Part shown: positions 19,739 through 27,825 of the stretch, piece after piece
How positions within the stretch are numbered: position 1 is the first letter of the stretch
Layout: each line of letters begins with the position of its first letter
Position numbers and translations under genes: made by a program
Source of the DNA: Pseudomonas viridiflava
GTDB taxonomy: Bacteria; Pseudomonadota; Gammaproteobacteria; Pseudomonadales; Pseudomonadaceae
Assembly: GCF_900591205.1 (NCBI RefSeq)
Contig: NZ_UUPU01000029.1
Location: 124,001 to 188,000 of the forward strand
DNA length: 64,000 nucleotides
Reading direction: 5' to 3'
The notes under the pieces: generated by a model
Database searches by the model: none
Seen by the model: only the letters and a program-made list of their open reading frames with translations
What the model was told of the DNA's origin: nothing

Positions 19739-19768
19739 TGCACCGCTTCAATGCACCATGAACTAGCA
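19739..19768 (+). promoter_or_regulatory. Two NtrC-type sites upstream of the NrsZ-like RNA
   Basis: TGCACCGCTTCAATGCA (19739-19755) and TGCACCATGAACTAGCA (19752-19768) each have one perfect TGCACC half and a degenerate second half. They are spaced 13 bases apart and lie about 130-160 bases before the sigma-54 promoter at 19897. Confidence 0.5.
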
Positions 19769-19833
19769 TCGCGCACACGTTCCAAGACTGAAACAACCAT
19801 TCTGTTAACAAAATATTAAATCGCATAAACACC

Positions 19834-19856
19834 AAAGCCCCGTATTCCGGGGCTTT
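19834..19856. terminator. Hairpin between ntrC and the NrsZ-like RNA
   Basis: AAAGCCCCG-TATTC-CGGGGCTTT is a 9-bp stem flanked by A and T runs, a good bidirectional terminator candidate. It isolates the small-RNA promoter from ntrBC transcripts. Confidence 0.7.
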
Positions 19857-19896
19857 GCGCTTTCTGGCGTAATTTTTTGGCACAAATTGCCAACTG

Positions 19897-19912
19897 TGGC
19901 ACGCGCCCTGCA
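19897..19912 (+). promoter_or_regulatory. Sigma-54 promoter of the NrsZ-like RNA
   Basis: TGGCACGCGCCCTGCA matches the consensus TGGCACG-N4-TTGCA at all but one position. The predicted transcription start is about 19923, directly before the first repeat of the RNA. Confidence 0.85.
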
Positions 19913-19922
19913 ATAACCCTTG

Positions 19923-20222
19923 TACTACCCAGTTTCGGGGACCTTGGTACAGGCAGGCCGAGAATCCCCTCTTTACACCCGGGGTGCTTGATGCGAATCG
20001 CGTCGCGCCCCACACCCGTTTCGGGAACCTTGGTACAGGCAGGCCGGGGATTCCCTCTTTAACACCGAAGCCTTGTAAGGCTTCATCCCGTTTTGGGAGC
20101 CCTGGTACAGGCAGGCCGGGAACTCCCTTCTTTACACCCGGGGCTTATGCGGCGCAGCGCCCATAGCCCCAGCCCGTTTTGGGGACCTTGGTACAGGCAG
20201 GCCGGGGATTCCCTCTTTTATT
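19923..20222 (+). ncRNA. nrsZ: NrsZ-like nitrogen-regulated small RNA with four repeats
   Basis: This is a non-coding stretch directly downstream of a strong sigma-54 promoter. It contains four copies of a 48-base unit at 19928-19976, 20015-20062, 20087-20134 and 20173-20220. Each has a CCCGTTTCGGG-type mini-hairpin, then the conserved single-stranded-looking core CCTTGGTACAGGCAGGCCGG and a CCCTCTTTA tail. The copies alternate with unrelated hairpins (for example GAAGCCTT-GT-AAGGCTTC at 20067-20084). Position between ntrC and the PA5126/trmL equivalents matches P. aeruginosa NrsZ, a processed sRNA made under nitrogen limitation. The last unit ends in a U-rich tail, which overlaps the stop of the convergent gene by 3 bases. 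The 3' end is inferred. Confidence 0.8.
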
Positions 20223-20658
20223 CTTCGCGCAGATGGATCGCAAGCCGCCAGCGGCCATCGGCCTTCTCCCCTTTCCATTCCCCGCGCAACGGCCGAGCCG
20301 CCACCAGGTTCAGCAGCAAGCCGCCATCGGTCTTGCGCACGCGCCAGTTCACGTCCTTGTCATTGACCTTGAGTTGCCCGGCGGCGGCCTTGCCCTGGGC
20401 GTCAAACAGCAGTGCCACGGTGCCGTCGATATGCTCGCCGTGCAGCTTGGGTTCGCTGTTGAACCACACCACCACGCCATCTGCGGCCGTCTCTACCTGC
20501 TGCAACTCCACCGGGTCGGGCGTGGTCAGGCGGCCGATCATCAGGCCCACCATCAGGCCGACAATCGCCAAAGAACCCATGACCCGTGGCATTAGCTTCG
20601 GCCTTGGGTCCTCTTCGGGGGTAGAATGCAGCGCATCTTTGCCTTCGGAGCCGTGCAT
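20218..20658 (-). CDS. Hypothetical single-pass membrane protein
   Basis: A 146-residue protein: a short cytoplasmic N-terminus, one membrane helix (about 24-43, MPRVMGSLAIVGLMVGLMIG) and a periplasmic domain rich in beta pattern (WFNSEPKLHGEHIDGTVALL). It corresponds by position to the hypothetical gene between ntrC and trmL in P. aeruginosa. ATG at 20658 has AAGGA about 12 bases upstream; a shorter start at 20592 (MPRVMGS) is also possible. With the first start, its ATG and trmL's ATG share the palindrome CATG. Function unknown. Confidence 0.65.
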   Translation of the reverse strand: MHGSEGKDALHSTPEEDPRPKLMPRVMGSLAIVGLMVGLMIGRLTTPDPVELQQVETAADGVVVWFNSEPKLHGEHIDGTVALLFDAQGKAAAGQLKVNDKDVNWRVRKTDGGLLLNLVAARPLRGEWKGEKADGRWRLAIHLREE

Positions 20659-21112
20659 GTTTCACGTCATCCTTTTTCAACCAGAAATTCCGCCGAATAC
20701 CGGCAACGTTATCAGGCTGTGCGCCAACAGTGGCTGCCACCTGCATTTGATCGAGCCCCTGGGCTTTGACATGGACGACAAGCGCCTGCGCCGCGCCGGG
20801 CTGGACTACCACGAGTACGCCACCCTCAAGCGCCATGCCGACCTCGCCAGCTGCCTGGAAAGCCTGGGCCACCCACGGCTGTTCGCGTTCACCACCAAGG
20901 GTTCGCGGCCATTCCATGATGCCAGCTTCGCCGAAGGCGACGCCTTCCTGTTCGGCCCGGAAAGCCGGGGCCTGCCGGCCGAGGTGCTCGACGCCCTGCC
21001 GGACGGCCATCGCTTGCGCTTGCCGATGCGTGAAGGGTGTCGCAGCTTGAACCTGTCCAACACTGTGGCGGTTGCCGTATACGAAGGCTGGCGCCAGCTC
21101 GGCTTTAAATAA
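20657..21112 (+). CDS. trmL: tRNA (cytidine(34)-2'-O)-methyltransferase
   Basis: A 151-residue SPOUT-class methyltransferase that modifies the wobble base of tRNA-Leu isoacceptors. Motif 1 is FQPEIPPNTGNVIRLCAN near the N-terminus; the knotted C-terminal half holds FLFGPESRGLP and the SAM-binding LPMREGCRSLNLSNTVAVAVYE region, quoted in parts as LPMREGCRSLNLSN. ATG at 20657 is used because GGAG lies six bases upstream and the family begins MFHVILFQPEIP; the open frame running back to 20093 crosses the NrsZ-like RNA and is not coding. Confidence 0.93.
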   Translation: MFHVILFQPEIPPNTGNVIRLCANSGCHLHLIEPLGFDMDDKRLRRAGLDYHEYATLKRHADLASCLESLGHPRLFAFTTKGSRPFHDASFAEGDAFLFGPESRGLPAEVLDALPDGHRLRLPMREGCRSLNLSNTVAVAVYEGWRQLGFK

Positions 21113-21124
21113 CACCGCATAACA

Positions 21125-21249
21125 AATGTGGGAGCGGGCTTGTGTGGGAGCCGGGCTTGCCCGCGATGCAAGCACCTCGGCGTGTCAGTCACACCGCGGT
21201 GCTGCTATCGCAAGCAAGCCAGCTCCCACACAAGCCGGCTCCCACATTT
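21125..21249. repeat. Nested REP pair between trmL and secB
   Basis: The sequence opens AATGTGGGAGCGGGCTTGTGTGGGAGCC and closes with near-complementary GGCTCCCACATT. Two REP units appear side by side on each arm, so this looks like one pair inserted next to or inside another. It fills the convergent trmL-secB gap. Confidence 0.7.
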
Positions 21250-21263
21250 TTTACCGCGTCGAC

Positions 21264-21740
21264 TTATTGAACCGTCGACGAACCTTCCTGTTGCATGCGC
21301 TGCAGCTCTTGAGCGTACAGGGCATCGAAGTTCACCGGCGCCAGCATCAGTGCCGGGAACGAGCCACGGGTGACCAGGCTGTCCAGGGTCTCACGGGCAT
21401 ACGGGAACAGGATGTTCGGGCAGAACGCGCCCAGGGTGTGGCTCATGGACGCGTCGTCCAGGCCCTGGATCAGGAAGATACCGGCCTGTTGCACTTCAGC
21501 GATGAACGCGACTTCTTCGCCGTTCTTGACGGTAACCGACAAGGTCAGCACCACCTCGTGGAAGTCACCTTCCAGGGGCTTTTGGCGAGTGTTCAGGTCC
21601 AGCGCAACGCTTGGGGTCCACTCCTGACGGAAGATCGCCGGGCTTTTCGGCGCTTCAAACGACAGGTCACGTACATAGATCCGCTGCAACGAGAATTGTG
21701 GCTGGGCTTCTGCTGCTTCGGTGTTCTGTTGGTCAGTCAT
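21264..21740 (-). CDS. secB: Protein-export chaperone SecB
   Basis: A 158-residue cytoplasmic chaperone that keeps precursors unfolded and hands them to SecA. Family features visible are [19 protein letters not shown] near the N-terminus, [21 protein letters not shown] in the middle (read as [13 protein letters not shown]), and the C-terminal segment [19 protein letters not shown]. It is followed upstream by grxC in the same direction (42-base gap), the secB-grxC-rhodanese cluster seen in many proteobacteria. Confidence 0.96.
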   Translation of the reverse strand: MTDQQNTEAAEAQPQFSLQRIYVRDLSFEAPKSPAIFRQEWTPSVALDLNTRQKPLEGDFHEVVLTLSVTVKNGEEVAFIAEVQQAGIFLIQGLDDASMSHTLGAFCPNILFPYARETLDSLVTRGSFPALMLAPVNFDALYAQELQRMQQEGSSTVQ

Positions 21741-21782
21741 CGCAGATCCTTCTTGATCTTGGGGTCTTTTAGGGGTTGGGAG

Positions 21783-22037
21783 TCAGACGAGCAGCAGCGC
21801 ATCGAGTTTACCGGCGCGCTCCAGGGCGAACAGGTCATCGCAGCCACCGATATGCCGGGTGCCGATCCATATCTGCGGCACGGACGTGCGCCCCGCTTTC
21901 TGGGCCATTTCGGCGCGCACCTGAGGTTTGCCGTCGACCTTGATCTCTTCGAAGGCAACGCCCTTTTTCTCAAGCAGGGCCTTGGCCCGCATGCAGTAAG
22001 GGCACCAATCGCTGGAATACACGACAACCTGGCTCAT
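21783..22037 (-). CDS. grxC: Glutaredoxin 3
   Basis: An 84-residue dithiol glutaredoxin with the CPYC active site at C12-C15 (SSDWCPYC), the TSVPQIWIG cis-proline motif and GGCDDLFALE for glutathione binding. It reduces protein and mixed disulfides using glutathione. It sits one base from the stop/start boundary with the upstream rhodanese-fold gene and upstream of secB, forming a likely three-gene operon. Confidence 0.95.
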   Translation of the reverse strand: MSQVVVYSSDWCPYCMRAKALLEKKGVAFEEIKVDGKPQVRAEMAQKAGRTSVPQIWIGTRHIGGCDDLFALERAGKLDALLLV

Positions 22038-22038
22038 A

Positions 22039-22452
22039 TCACTTCACCAGCGGCAGGTTATCGGCCTTCCAGCTGCCGATACCGCCGGACAGTTTGGCGG
22101 CGGTGAAACCGGTCTTGAGCATTTCGCGGGCGTGGGTGCCGGCGTGCTGGCCTTGGGCGTCGACCAGAATAATGGTCTTGGCCTTGTATTTTTCCAGCTC
22201 GGCCAGGCGTGCGATCAGCTTGTCCTGCGGGATATTCAGTGCGCCGACGATATGGCCGGCGGCAAAATCCTTGGCCGGGCGGATATCCACGACAACGGCC
22301 TCATCCTTGTTGACCAGTGCGGTCAGCTCCGACGTGCTCAGGCTGCGGCCACCGCGGCTCATTTCATGAGCGATCAGCAGCGCCAGCAGGATAACGAAGG
22401 CACCCGCGAGCAGGTAGTGGGCAGTGGCAAATGCAATCAGGTGATCAACCAT
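22039..22452 (-). CDS. Membrane-anchored rhodanese-fold protein lacking the active-site cysteine
   Basis: A 137-residue protein with an N-terminal membrane helix (about 6-29) and a rhodanese domain (VVVDIRPAKDFAAGHIVGALN). The loop that normally carries the catalytic cysteine reads ILVDAQGQHAGTHA, with D98-A99 where Cys would be, so sulfur transfer is unlikely. ATG at 22452 is preferred to an in-frame TTG three bases earlier. It belongs to the secB-grxC cluster as the first gene. The equivalent protein in E. coli (YibN) is also of unclear function and has been linked to the membrane-insertion machinery. Confidence 0.85.
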   Translation of the reverse strand: MVDHLIAFATAHYLLAGAFVILLALLIAHEMSRGGRSLSTSELTALVNKDEAVVVDIRPAKDFAAGHIVGALNIPQDKLIARLAELEKYKAKTIILVDAQGQHAGTHAREMLKTGFTAAKLSGGIGSWKADNLPLVK

Positions 22453-22603
22453 CAAGGAGGTTCCAGGGCGTTAAAATGGCGGTAAGTATACACAGCCGTC
22501 AGGGGGGGCCAACCCCCGTAAAGCGGTGACGTGGTCGGAACTTCGCTTTAAACTGCCACTCACTTTTCAATTGTCTTCCTTTATTACCGCCGCGAGAGGA
22601 TCT

Positions 22604-24130
22604 ATGACTACTACGCCTAAACCTTTGGTCCTGATAATTCTCGATGGCTTCGGACACAGTGAAAGCCACCATGACAACGCGGTATACGCGGCCAGCAAGC
22701 CGGTACTCGACCGCCTGACCGCCACCGTACCCAACGGCCTGATCTCCGGATCGGGCATGGACGTGGGCCTGCCCGACGGCCAGATGGGCAACTCGGAAGT
22801 CGGCCACATGAACCTCGGCGCCGGACGAGTGGTGTATCAGGACTTCACCCGCGTGACCAAGTCGATCCGCGATGGCGACTTCTTCGAGAACCCGACCCTC
22901 TGCGCAGCGGTGGACAAAGCCGTCGCCGCCGGCAAGGCCGTGCACTTTATGGGCCTGCTGTCGGACGGCGGCGTACACAGCCACCAGGACCACCTGGTCG
23001 CCATGGCCGAACTGGCCTTCAAGCGCGGCGCCGACAAGATCTACCTGCACGCCTTCCTCGACGGCCGCGACACTCCGCCGAAAAGCGCGCAATCGTCCAT
23101 CGAGTTGCTGGACGCCACGTTCGCCGCCTTGGGCAAGGGCCGCATCGCCAGCCTGGTAGGCCGCTACTTCGCCATGGACCGCGACAATCGCTGGGACCGC
23201 GTGTCCCAGGCTTACAACCTGATCGTCGACGGCCAGGCCGAATTCAACGCCGCCACCGCCCAGGAGGGCCTGGAAGCGGCCTATGCGCGTGGCGAGAGCG
23301 ATGAATTCGTCAAGGCCACTACCATCGGCGAGCCGGTAAAAGTCGAAGACGGCGACGCCGTGGTGTTCATGAACTTCCGCGCCGACCGGGCCCGCGAGCT
23401 GAGCCGCGTGTTCGTCGAAGACGGTTTCAAGGAGTTCGAACGCGCCCGCCAACCCAAAGTGCAGTACGTGGGCCTGACCCAATACGCCGCCAGCATCCCG
23501 GCGCCTGCCGCCTTTGCAGCCGGCAGCCTGGACAACGTGCTGGGCGACTATCTGGCGAAAAACGGCAAGACCCAACTGCGCATCGCCGAAACCGAAAAAT
23601 ATGCCCACGTGACCTTCTTCTTCTCCGGCGGCCGTGAAGAGCCGTTCCCGGGCGAAGAACGCATCCTGATCCCGTCGCCAAAAGTCGCCACCTACGACTT
23701 GCAGCCGGAAATGAGCGCACCGGAAGTCACCGACAAGATCGTCGACGCCATCGACCACCAGCGTTATGACGTGATCGTGGTCAACTACGCCAACGGCGAC
23801 ATGGTGGGCCACAGCGGCAACCTGCAAGCCGCCACCAAGGCCGTGGAATGCCTGGACCTGTGCGTCGGCCGCATCGTCGACGCGCTGGAAAAAGTCGGCG
23901 GCGAAGCCCTGATCACCGCTGACCACGGCAACTGCGAGCAGATGTCCGACGAATCCACCGGCCAGGCCCACACCGCCCACACCACCGAGCCGGTGCCGTT
24001 CATCTACGTCGGCAAGCGCGATTTCAAAGTGCGTGAAGGCGGCGTACTGGCGGATGTGGCGCCGACCATGTTGATGCTGATGGGGTTGGAGAAGCCGGCC
24101 GAGATGACCGGGACTTCGATTCTGGTTTGA
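22604..24130 (+). CDS. gpmI: 2,3-bisphosphoglycerate-independent phosphoglycerate mutase
   Basis: A 508-residue two-domain enzyme of the alkaline phosphatase superfamily, interconverting 3- and 2-phosphoglycerate. The metal-binding start [12 protein letters not shown], the phosphoserine loop [14 protein letters not shown], the transferase-domain motif [12 protein letters not shown] and the C-terminal metal motif [11 protein letters not shown] are all intact. ATG at 22604 follows AGAGGA. It is divergent from the rhodanese-secB operon, with a promoter region in the 150 bases between them. Confidence 0.97.
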   Translation: MTTTPKPLVLIILDGFGHSESHHDNAVYAASKPVLDRLTATVPNGLISGSGMDVGLPDGQMGNSEVGHMNLGAGRVVYQDFTRVTKSIRDGDFFENPTLCAAVDKAVAAGKAVHFMGLLSDGGVHSHQDHLVAMAELAFKRGADKIYLHAFLDGRDTPPKSAQSSIELLDATFAALGKGRIASLVGRYFAMDRDNRWDRVSQAYNLIVDGQAEFNAATAQEGLEAAYARGESDEFVKATTIGEPVKVEDGDAVVFMNFRADRARELSRVFVEDGFKEFERARQPKVQYVGLTQYAASIPAPAAFAAGSLDNVLGDYLAKNGKTQLRIAETEKYAHVTFFFSGGREEPFPGEERILIPSPKVATYDLQPEMSAPEVTDKIVDAIDHQRYDVIVVNYANGDMVGHSGNLQAATKAVECLDLCVGRIVDALEKVGGEALITADHGNCEQMSDESTGQAHTAHTTEPVPFIYVGKRDFKVREGGVLADVAPTMLMLMGLEKPAEMTGTSILV

Positions 24131-24149
24131 TCCCGGCATCACCGAAAAT

Positions 24150-24181
24150 CAATGTGGGGGGGCTTGCCCCCTCCCACATTT
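24150..24181. repeat. Single REP unit
   Basis: CAATGTGGGGGGGCTTGCC followed by CCCTCCCACATTTG is one short palindromic REP rather than a pair. It lies between gpmI and the envC-like gene. Confidence 0.7.
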
Positions 24182-24324
24182 GATCTTCGGTGTTTGGTAG
24201 ATGTCTTTTTGCCATACCACCACCACTCGGCACCTATCTTGCCTTCCAGCCCGAATTGGGCGTTTTTTTTGCCGCGCTTGGCGGGCATACTAGGCCGTCC
24301 CTTTCCCTGGTGTCGCCCGCCTCT

Positions 24325-25620
24325 ATGCTTCGCGCCTTGATTACCCTCGCTCTTGTCTGCCTGCTCCAACCGGCGTTTGCCGATGAGCGCGCACAAACCC
24401 AACAACAGTTGGACGCTACGCGTCAGGACATTACCGAGCTGAAAAAACTGCTCGGCAAGCTCCAGGAAGAAAAATCCGGGGTGCAAAAAGACCTGCGCGG
24501 TACGGAAACCGAGATGGGCAAGCTGGAGAAACAGGTCCAGGAGCTACAAAAAGAATTAAAGAAGAGCGAGTCGGAACTGGAGCGACTCGACGCTGAGAAA
24601 AAAAAACTCCAGAGCGCCCGCGTTGAACAGCAACGCCTGATCGCGATCCAGGCCCGTGCCGCCTACCAGAACGGCCGCCAGGAATACCTCAAGCTGCTGC
24701 TCAACCAGCAGAACCCGGAAAAATTCGCGCGCACCCTGACCTACTACGATTACCTGAGCAAAGCCCGTATGGAGCAGTTGAAAAGCTTCAACGAGACCCT
24801 GCGCCAGCTGGTCAATGTGGAACAGGAAATCGCCAACCAGCAATCGCAGTTGCAGGACCAGAAAAGCGCCCTCGACACCCAGCGCGACGAGCTGGACAAG
24901 GTTCGCAAGGAGCGCCAGCTGGCCCTGGCCAAGCTCAATGACGACGTGAAGGCCCGCGACGCCAAGCTGCAGGCCCGCGAGCAAGACCAGGCCGACCTGG
25001 CCAAAGTGCTCAAAACCATCGAAGAAACCCTGGCGCGCCAGGCACGTGAGGCCGAAGAAGCGCGGCAAAAAGCGCTGATCGCCCAGCAGGAAGCCGAAAA
25101 AAAGCGCCAGCGTGAGGCCGAACTGGCAGCCACCTCGGACGCCCCGGCACCGCGTAAACCGGCGCATGCAGCCCCTGGCCCGCTGGTTTCGAGCGCCGGC
25201 GAGTCGTTCGGCGGCCCTTTTGCGTCGGCTCGAGGCAAACTTCCATGGCCAGTTGATGGTCGACTACTGGCACGCTTCGGTGAAACCCGTGGCGATGACA
25301 CCCGCGCCAAGTGGGATGGGGTGATGATCAGCGCCTCGGCCGGTAGCCAGGTGCACGCGGTGCATGGCGGGCGCGTGGTGTTTGCCGATTGGCTGCGCGG
25401 CGCCGGCTTGCTGGTGATTCTTGACCACGGTAATGGCTATTTGAGCCTTTACGGCCACAATCAGACTTTACTCAAGTCGGCAGGTGATGTTGTAAAAGCC
25501 GGTGAATCCATCTCCACTGTGGGTAACAGTGGTGGCCAGGACACCCCGGCGCTGTACTTCGCTATTCGTCAGCAGGGTCGCCCGAGCGATCCTGCACAAT
25601 GGTGCCGTTCCCAAGGATAG
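24325..25620 (+). CDS. Murein hydrolase activator EnvC-like, M23 family
   Basis: A 431-residue periplasmic protein. Signal peptide MLRALITLALVCLLQPAFA is followed by a long coiled coil (about 22-260, rich in K, E, Q and L) and a C-terminal LytM/M23 domain. The LytM domain has GDDTRAKWDGVMISA and DHGNGYLSLYGHN. The canonical zinc ligand HxGxDI motif is replaced by KWDGV, so it is likely a non-catalytic activator of amidases, as in EnvC. ATG at 24325 is chosen because the signal peptide begins there. It is followed 30 bases later by ctpA. Confidence 0.88.
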   Translation: MLRALITLALVCLLQPAFADERAQTQQQLDATRQDITELKKLLGKLQEEKSGVQKDLRGTETEMGKLEKQVQELQKELKKSESELERLDAEKKKLQSARVEQQRLIAIQARAAYQNGRQEYLKLLLNQQNPEKFARTLTYYDYLSKARMEQLKSFNETLRQLVNVEQEIANQQSQLQDQKSALDTQRDELDKVRKERQLALAKLNDDVKARDAKLQAREQDQADLAKVLKTIEETLARQAREAEEARQKALIAQQEAEKKRQREAELAATSDAPAPRKPAHAAPGPLVSSAGESFGGPFASARGKLPWPVDGRLLARFGETRGDDTRAKWDGVMISASAGSQVHAVHGGRVVFADWLRGAGLLVILDHGNGYLSLYGHNQTLLKSAGDVVKAGESISTVGNSGGQDTPALYFAIRQQGRPSDPAQWCRSQG

Positions 25621-25650
25621 GGCTGCATCTACATTAGGAGTTCGTTCGAC

Positions 25651-26967
25651 ATGCTGCAATTGTCCCGCCTCACTTCGCTGGCCCTGACGATCGCCCTGGT
25701 GATCGGCGCGCCTCTGGCTTTCGCCGGCCAGGCCGCTCCAGCTGCACCCGCCGCCACGGCCGCGACCACCAAGGCCCCGTTGCCGCTGGACGAGCTGCGT
25801 ACCTTTGCCGAGGTCATGGACCGGATCAAGGCAGCCTATGTCGAACCCGTAGACGACAAGACCCTGCTGGAAAATGCGATCAAGGGCATGCTCAGCAACC
25901 TCGACCCGCACTCCGCCTACCTGGGCCCGGAAGATTTCGCCGAGCTGCAGGAAAGCACCAGCGGTGAGTTCGGTGGGCTGGGCATCGAGGTCGGCGCCGA
26001 AGACGGCAACATCAAGGTCGTGTCGCCGATCGACGACACCCCGGCGTCCAAGGCCGGCATCCAGGCCGGCGACTTTATCGTCAAGATCAACGGCCAGCCG
26101 ACCCGTGGCCAGACCATGACCGAAGCCGTCGACAAGATGCGCGGCAAGATCGGCCAGAAAATCACCCTGACCCTGGTGCGCGACGGCGGCAACCCGTTTG
26201 ACGTGACGCTGACCCGCGCCACCATTGTGGTCAAGAGCGTGAAGAGCCAGTTGCTGGAATCGGGCTACGGTTACATCCGCATCACCCAGTTCCAGGTCAA
26301 GACCGGCGACGAAGTGGCCAAGGCCCTGGCCAAGCTGCGCAAGGACAACGGCAAGAAGCTCAGCGGTATCGTGCTCGACCTGCGCAACAACCCGGGCGGC
26401 GTGCTGCAAGCAGCGGTAGAAGTGGTCGACCACTTCATCACCAAGGGCCTGATCGTCTACACCAAGGGCCGTATCGCCAACTCCGAGCTGCGCTTCTCGG
26501 CCACCGGCAACGACCTCAGCGAAAACGTGCCGCTGGCCGTGCTGATCAACGGCGGCAGCGCCTCGGCCTCGGAAATCGTCGCTGGCGCCCTGCAAGACCA
26601 GAAACGCGGTGTGCTGATGGGCACCACCAGCTTTGGCAAAGGCTCGGTGCAAACCGTGCTGCCGCTGAACAATGACCGCGCACTGAAGATCACCACCGCG
26701 CTGTACTACACGCCGAACGGCCGCTCGATCCAGGCCCAGGGCATCGTGCCGGATATCGAAGTACGCAAGGCCAAGATCACCAACGAGGTCGACAGCGAGT
26801 ACTACAAGGAAGCGGACCTGCAAGGTCACCTGGGCAATGGTAACGGCGGCGCCGACCAACCGACCGGCAGCGGCGCCAAAGCCAAGCCGATGCCGCAGGA
26901 CGATGACTACCAACTGGCCCAGGCACTGAGCCTGCTTAAGGGCCTGAGCATCACGCGCAGCCGTTGA
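25651..26967 (+). CDS. ctpA: S41-family carboxy-terminal processing protease
   Basis: A 438-residue exported serine protease. Signal segment about 1-28, PDZ domain with GGLGIEVGAEDGNIKVVSPI (about 105-190), and S41 catalytic core with the nucleophile in NGGSASASEIVAGALQD and the general-base lysine in TSFGKGSVQTVLP. The C-terminal tail is rich in G, N and Q. In Pseudomonas the matching CtpA works with a lipoprotein partner to degrade cell-wall cross-link hydrolases, which fits its place directly after an EnvC-like gene. Assignment to CtpA rather than Prc rests on length and synteny. Confidence 0.92.
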   Translation: MLQLSRLTSLALTIALVIGAPLAFAGQAAPAAPAATAATTKAPLPLDELRTFAEVMDRIKAAYVEPVDDKTLLENAIKGMLSNLDPHSAYLGPEDFAELQESTSGEFGGLGIEVGAEDGNIKVVSPIDDTPASKAGIQAGDFIVKINGQPTRGQTMTEAVDKMRGKIGQKITLTLVRDGGNPFDVTLTRATIVVKSVKSQLLESGYGYIRITQFQVKTGDEVAKALAKLRKDNGKKLSGIVLDLRNNPGGVLQAAVEVVDHFITKGLIVYTKGRIANSELRFSATGNDLSENVPLAVLINGGSASASEIVAGALQDQKRGVLMGTTSFGKGSVQTVLPLNNDRALKITTALYYTPNGRSIQAQGIVPDIEVRKAKITNEVDSEYYKEADLQGHLGNGNGGADQPTGSGAKAKPMPQDDDYQLAQALSLLKGLSITRSR

Positions 26968-26968
26968 T

Positions 26969-27742
26969 ATGCGTTTTGCCCTGATCATCGCTGTGTTATG
27001 CAGCCTGGCAGGGGTGGCCCACGCGGCCCCTGCCGGCGAACCGCATAAAGCCTACCTGACCCTGATCATCGACGACCTGGGGCAAAACCTGCCCCGGGAT
27101 CGGCGCGTGCTGGCCCTGCCCGGCCCGGTGACCACCGCAATCATGCCCGACACGCCCCACGCCGCCGAATTCGCCCGCGAAGCGCACAAGGCCGGCAAGA
27201 TCGTGATCCTGCACATGCCCATGGACCCGGCCACCGGACCGTTCGCCTGGCACCCCGAGCTGCCCATCGAAGAACTCGGCAAACGCCTGGATGCGGCGTT
27301 CAAGGCCGTGCCTTACACGGCCGGCATCAACAACCATATGGGCAGCCGCATGACCGCACAACCGCAGGCCATGGCCTGGCTGATGGGCGAGCTGCAACGG
27401 CGCCACAAATTCTTCGTGGACAGCCGCACCAGCGCCCAGACGGTGGCCGCCGCCGAGGCGCAGAAGATTGGCTTGGCCAGCGTCTCACGCGATGTGTTCC
27501 TCGACGACGAACGCACCGAAGCGGCGATCACCACGCAACTGCAAACCGCGATCAAGCTGGCGCACAAGCAGGGCTCGGCGGTGATGATCGGCCACCCGTA
27601 CCCACAGACCCTCGCAGTGCTGGAGCGCGAGCTGCCCAAGCTCAAGGCCCAGGGCATTGAGTGGATCGACATCAAGTTGATGATCAGCCTGCGCAGCAAT
27701 CGCGCGATGGCCGGGCATGGCAAAGACGGCACTTACCGCTAG
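26969..27742 (+). CDS. Divergent polysaccharide deacetylase family protein (YibQ-like)
   Basis: A 257-residue exported protein with signal peptide MRFALIIAVLCSLAGVAHA and a NodB-like fold. Typical motifs are YLTLIIDDLGQN near residue 30, VILHMPMDP, INNHMGSRMT and FFVDSRTSAQ. The family is often called DUF610 and its substrate is unknown. It starts one base after the ctpA stop, so it is co-transcribed with envC-like and ctpA in a cell-wall operon, as in many Gram-negative bacteria. Confidence 0.88.
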   Translation: MRFALIIAVLCSLAGVAHAAPAGEPHKAYLTLIIDDLGQNLPRDRRVLALPGPVTTAIMPDTPHAAEFAREAHKAGKIVILHMPMDPATGPFAWHPELPIEELGKRLDAAFKAVPYTAGINNHMGSRMTAQPQAMAWLMGELQRRHKFFVDSRTSAQTVAAAEAQKIGLASVSRDVFLDDERTEAAITTQLQTAIKLAHKQGSAVMIGHPYPQTLAVLERELPKLKAQGIEWIDIKLMISLRSNRAMAGHGKDGTYR

Positions 27743-27825
27743 TTGGTTGCACCCTATATAGCTACCGCTTGGCGCTGCGCCAACTGCTCGATAGTTGGCC
27801 CTTGAACCAACTGGAGAGCTTCCCC

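Noticed and set aside
19928..20220. Regular repeats that could be read as a CRISPR array
   Set aside because: Units differ from one another, spacing is irregular (87, 72 and 86 bases), spacers are hairpins and no cas gene is present; the NrsZ-like RNA explains them.
22499..24142. A 547-codon minus-strand frame over gpmI
   Set aside because: High GC leaves antisense frames open; gpmI on the plus strand carries intact catalytic motifs.
27661..27825. N-terminal extension of the Vps62 gene
   Set aside because: It runs inside the yibQ-like gene; the ribosome site fits the ATG at 27826.
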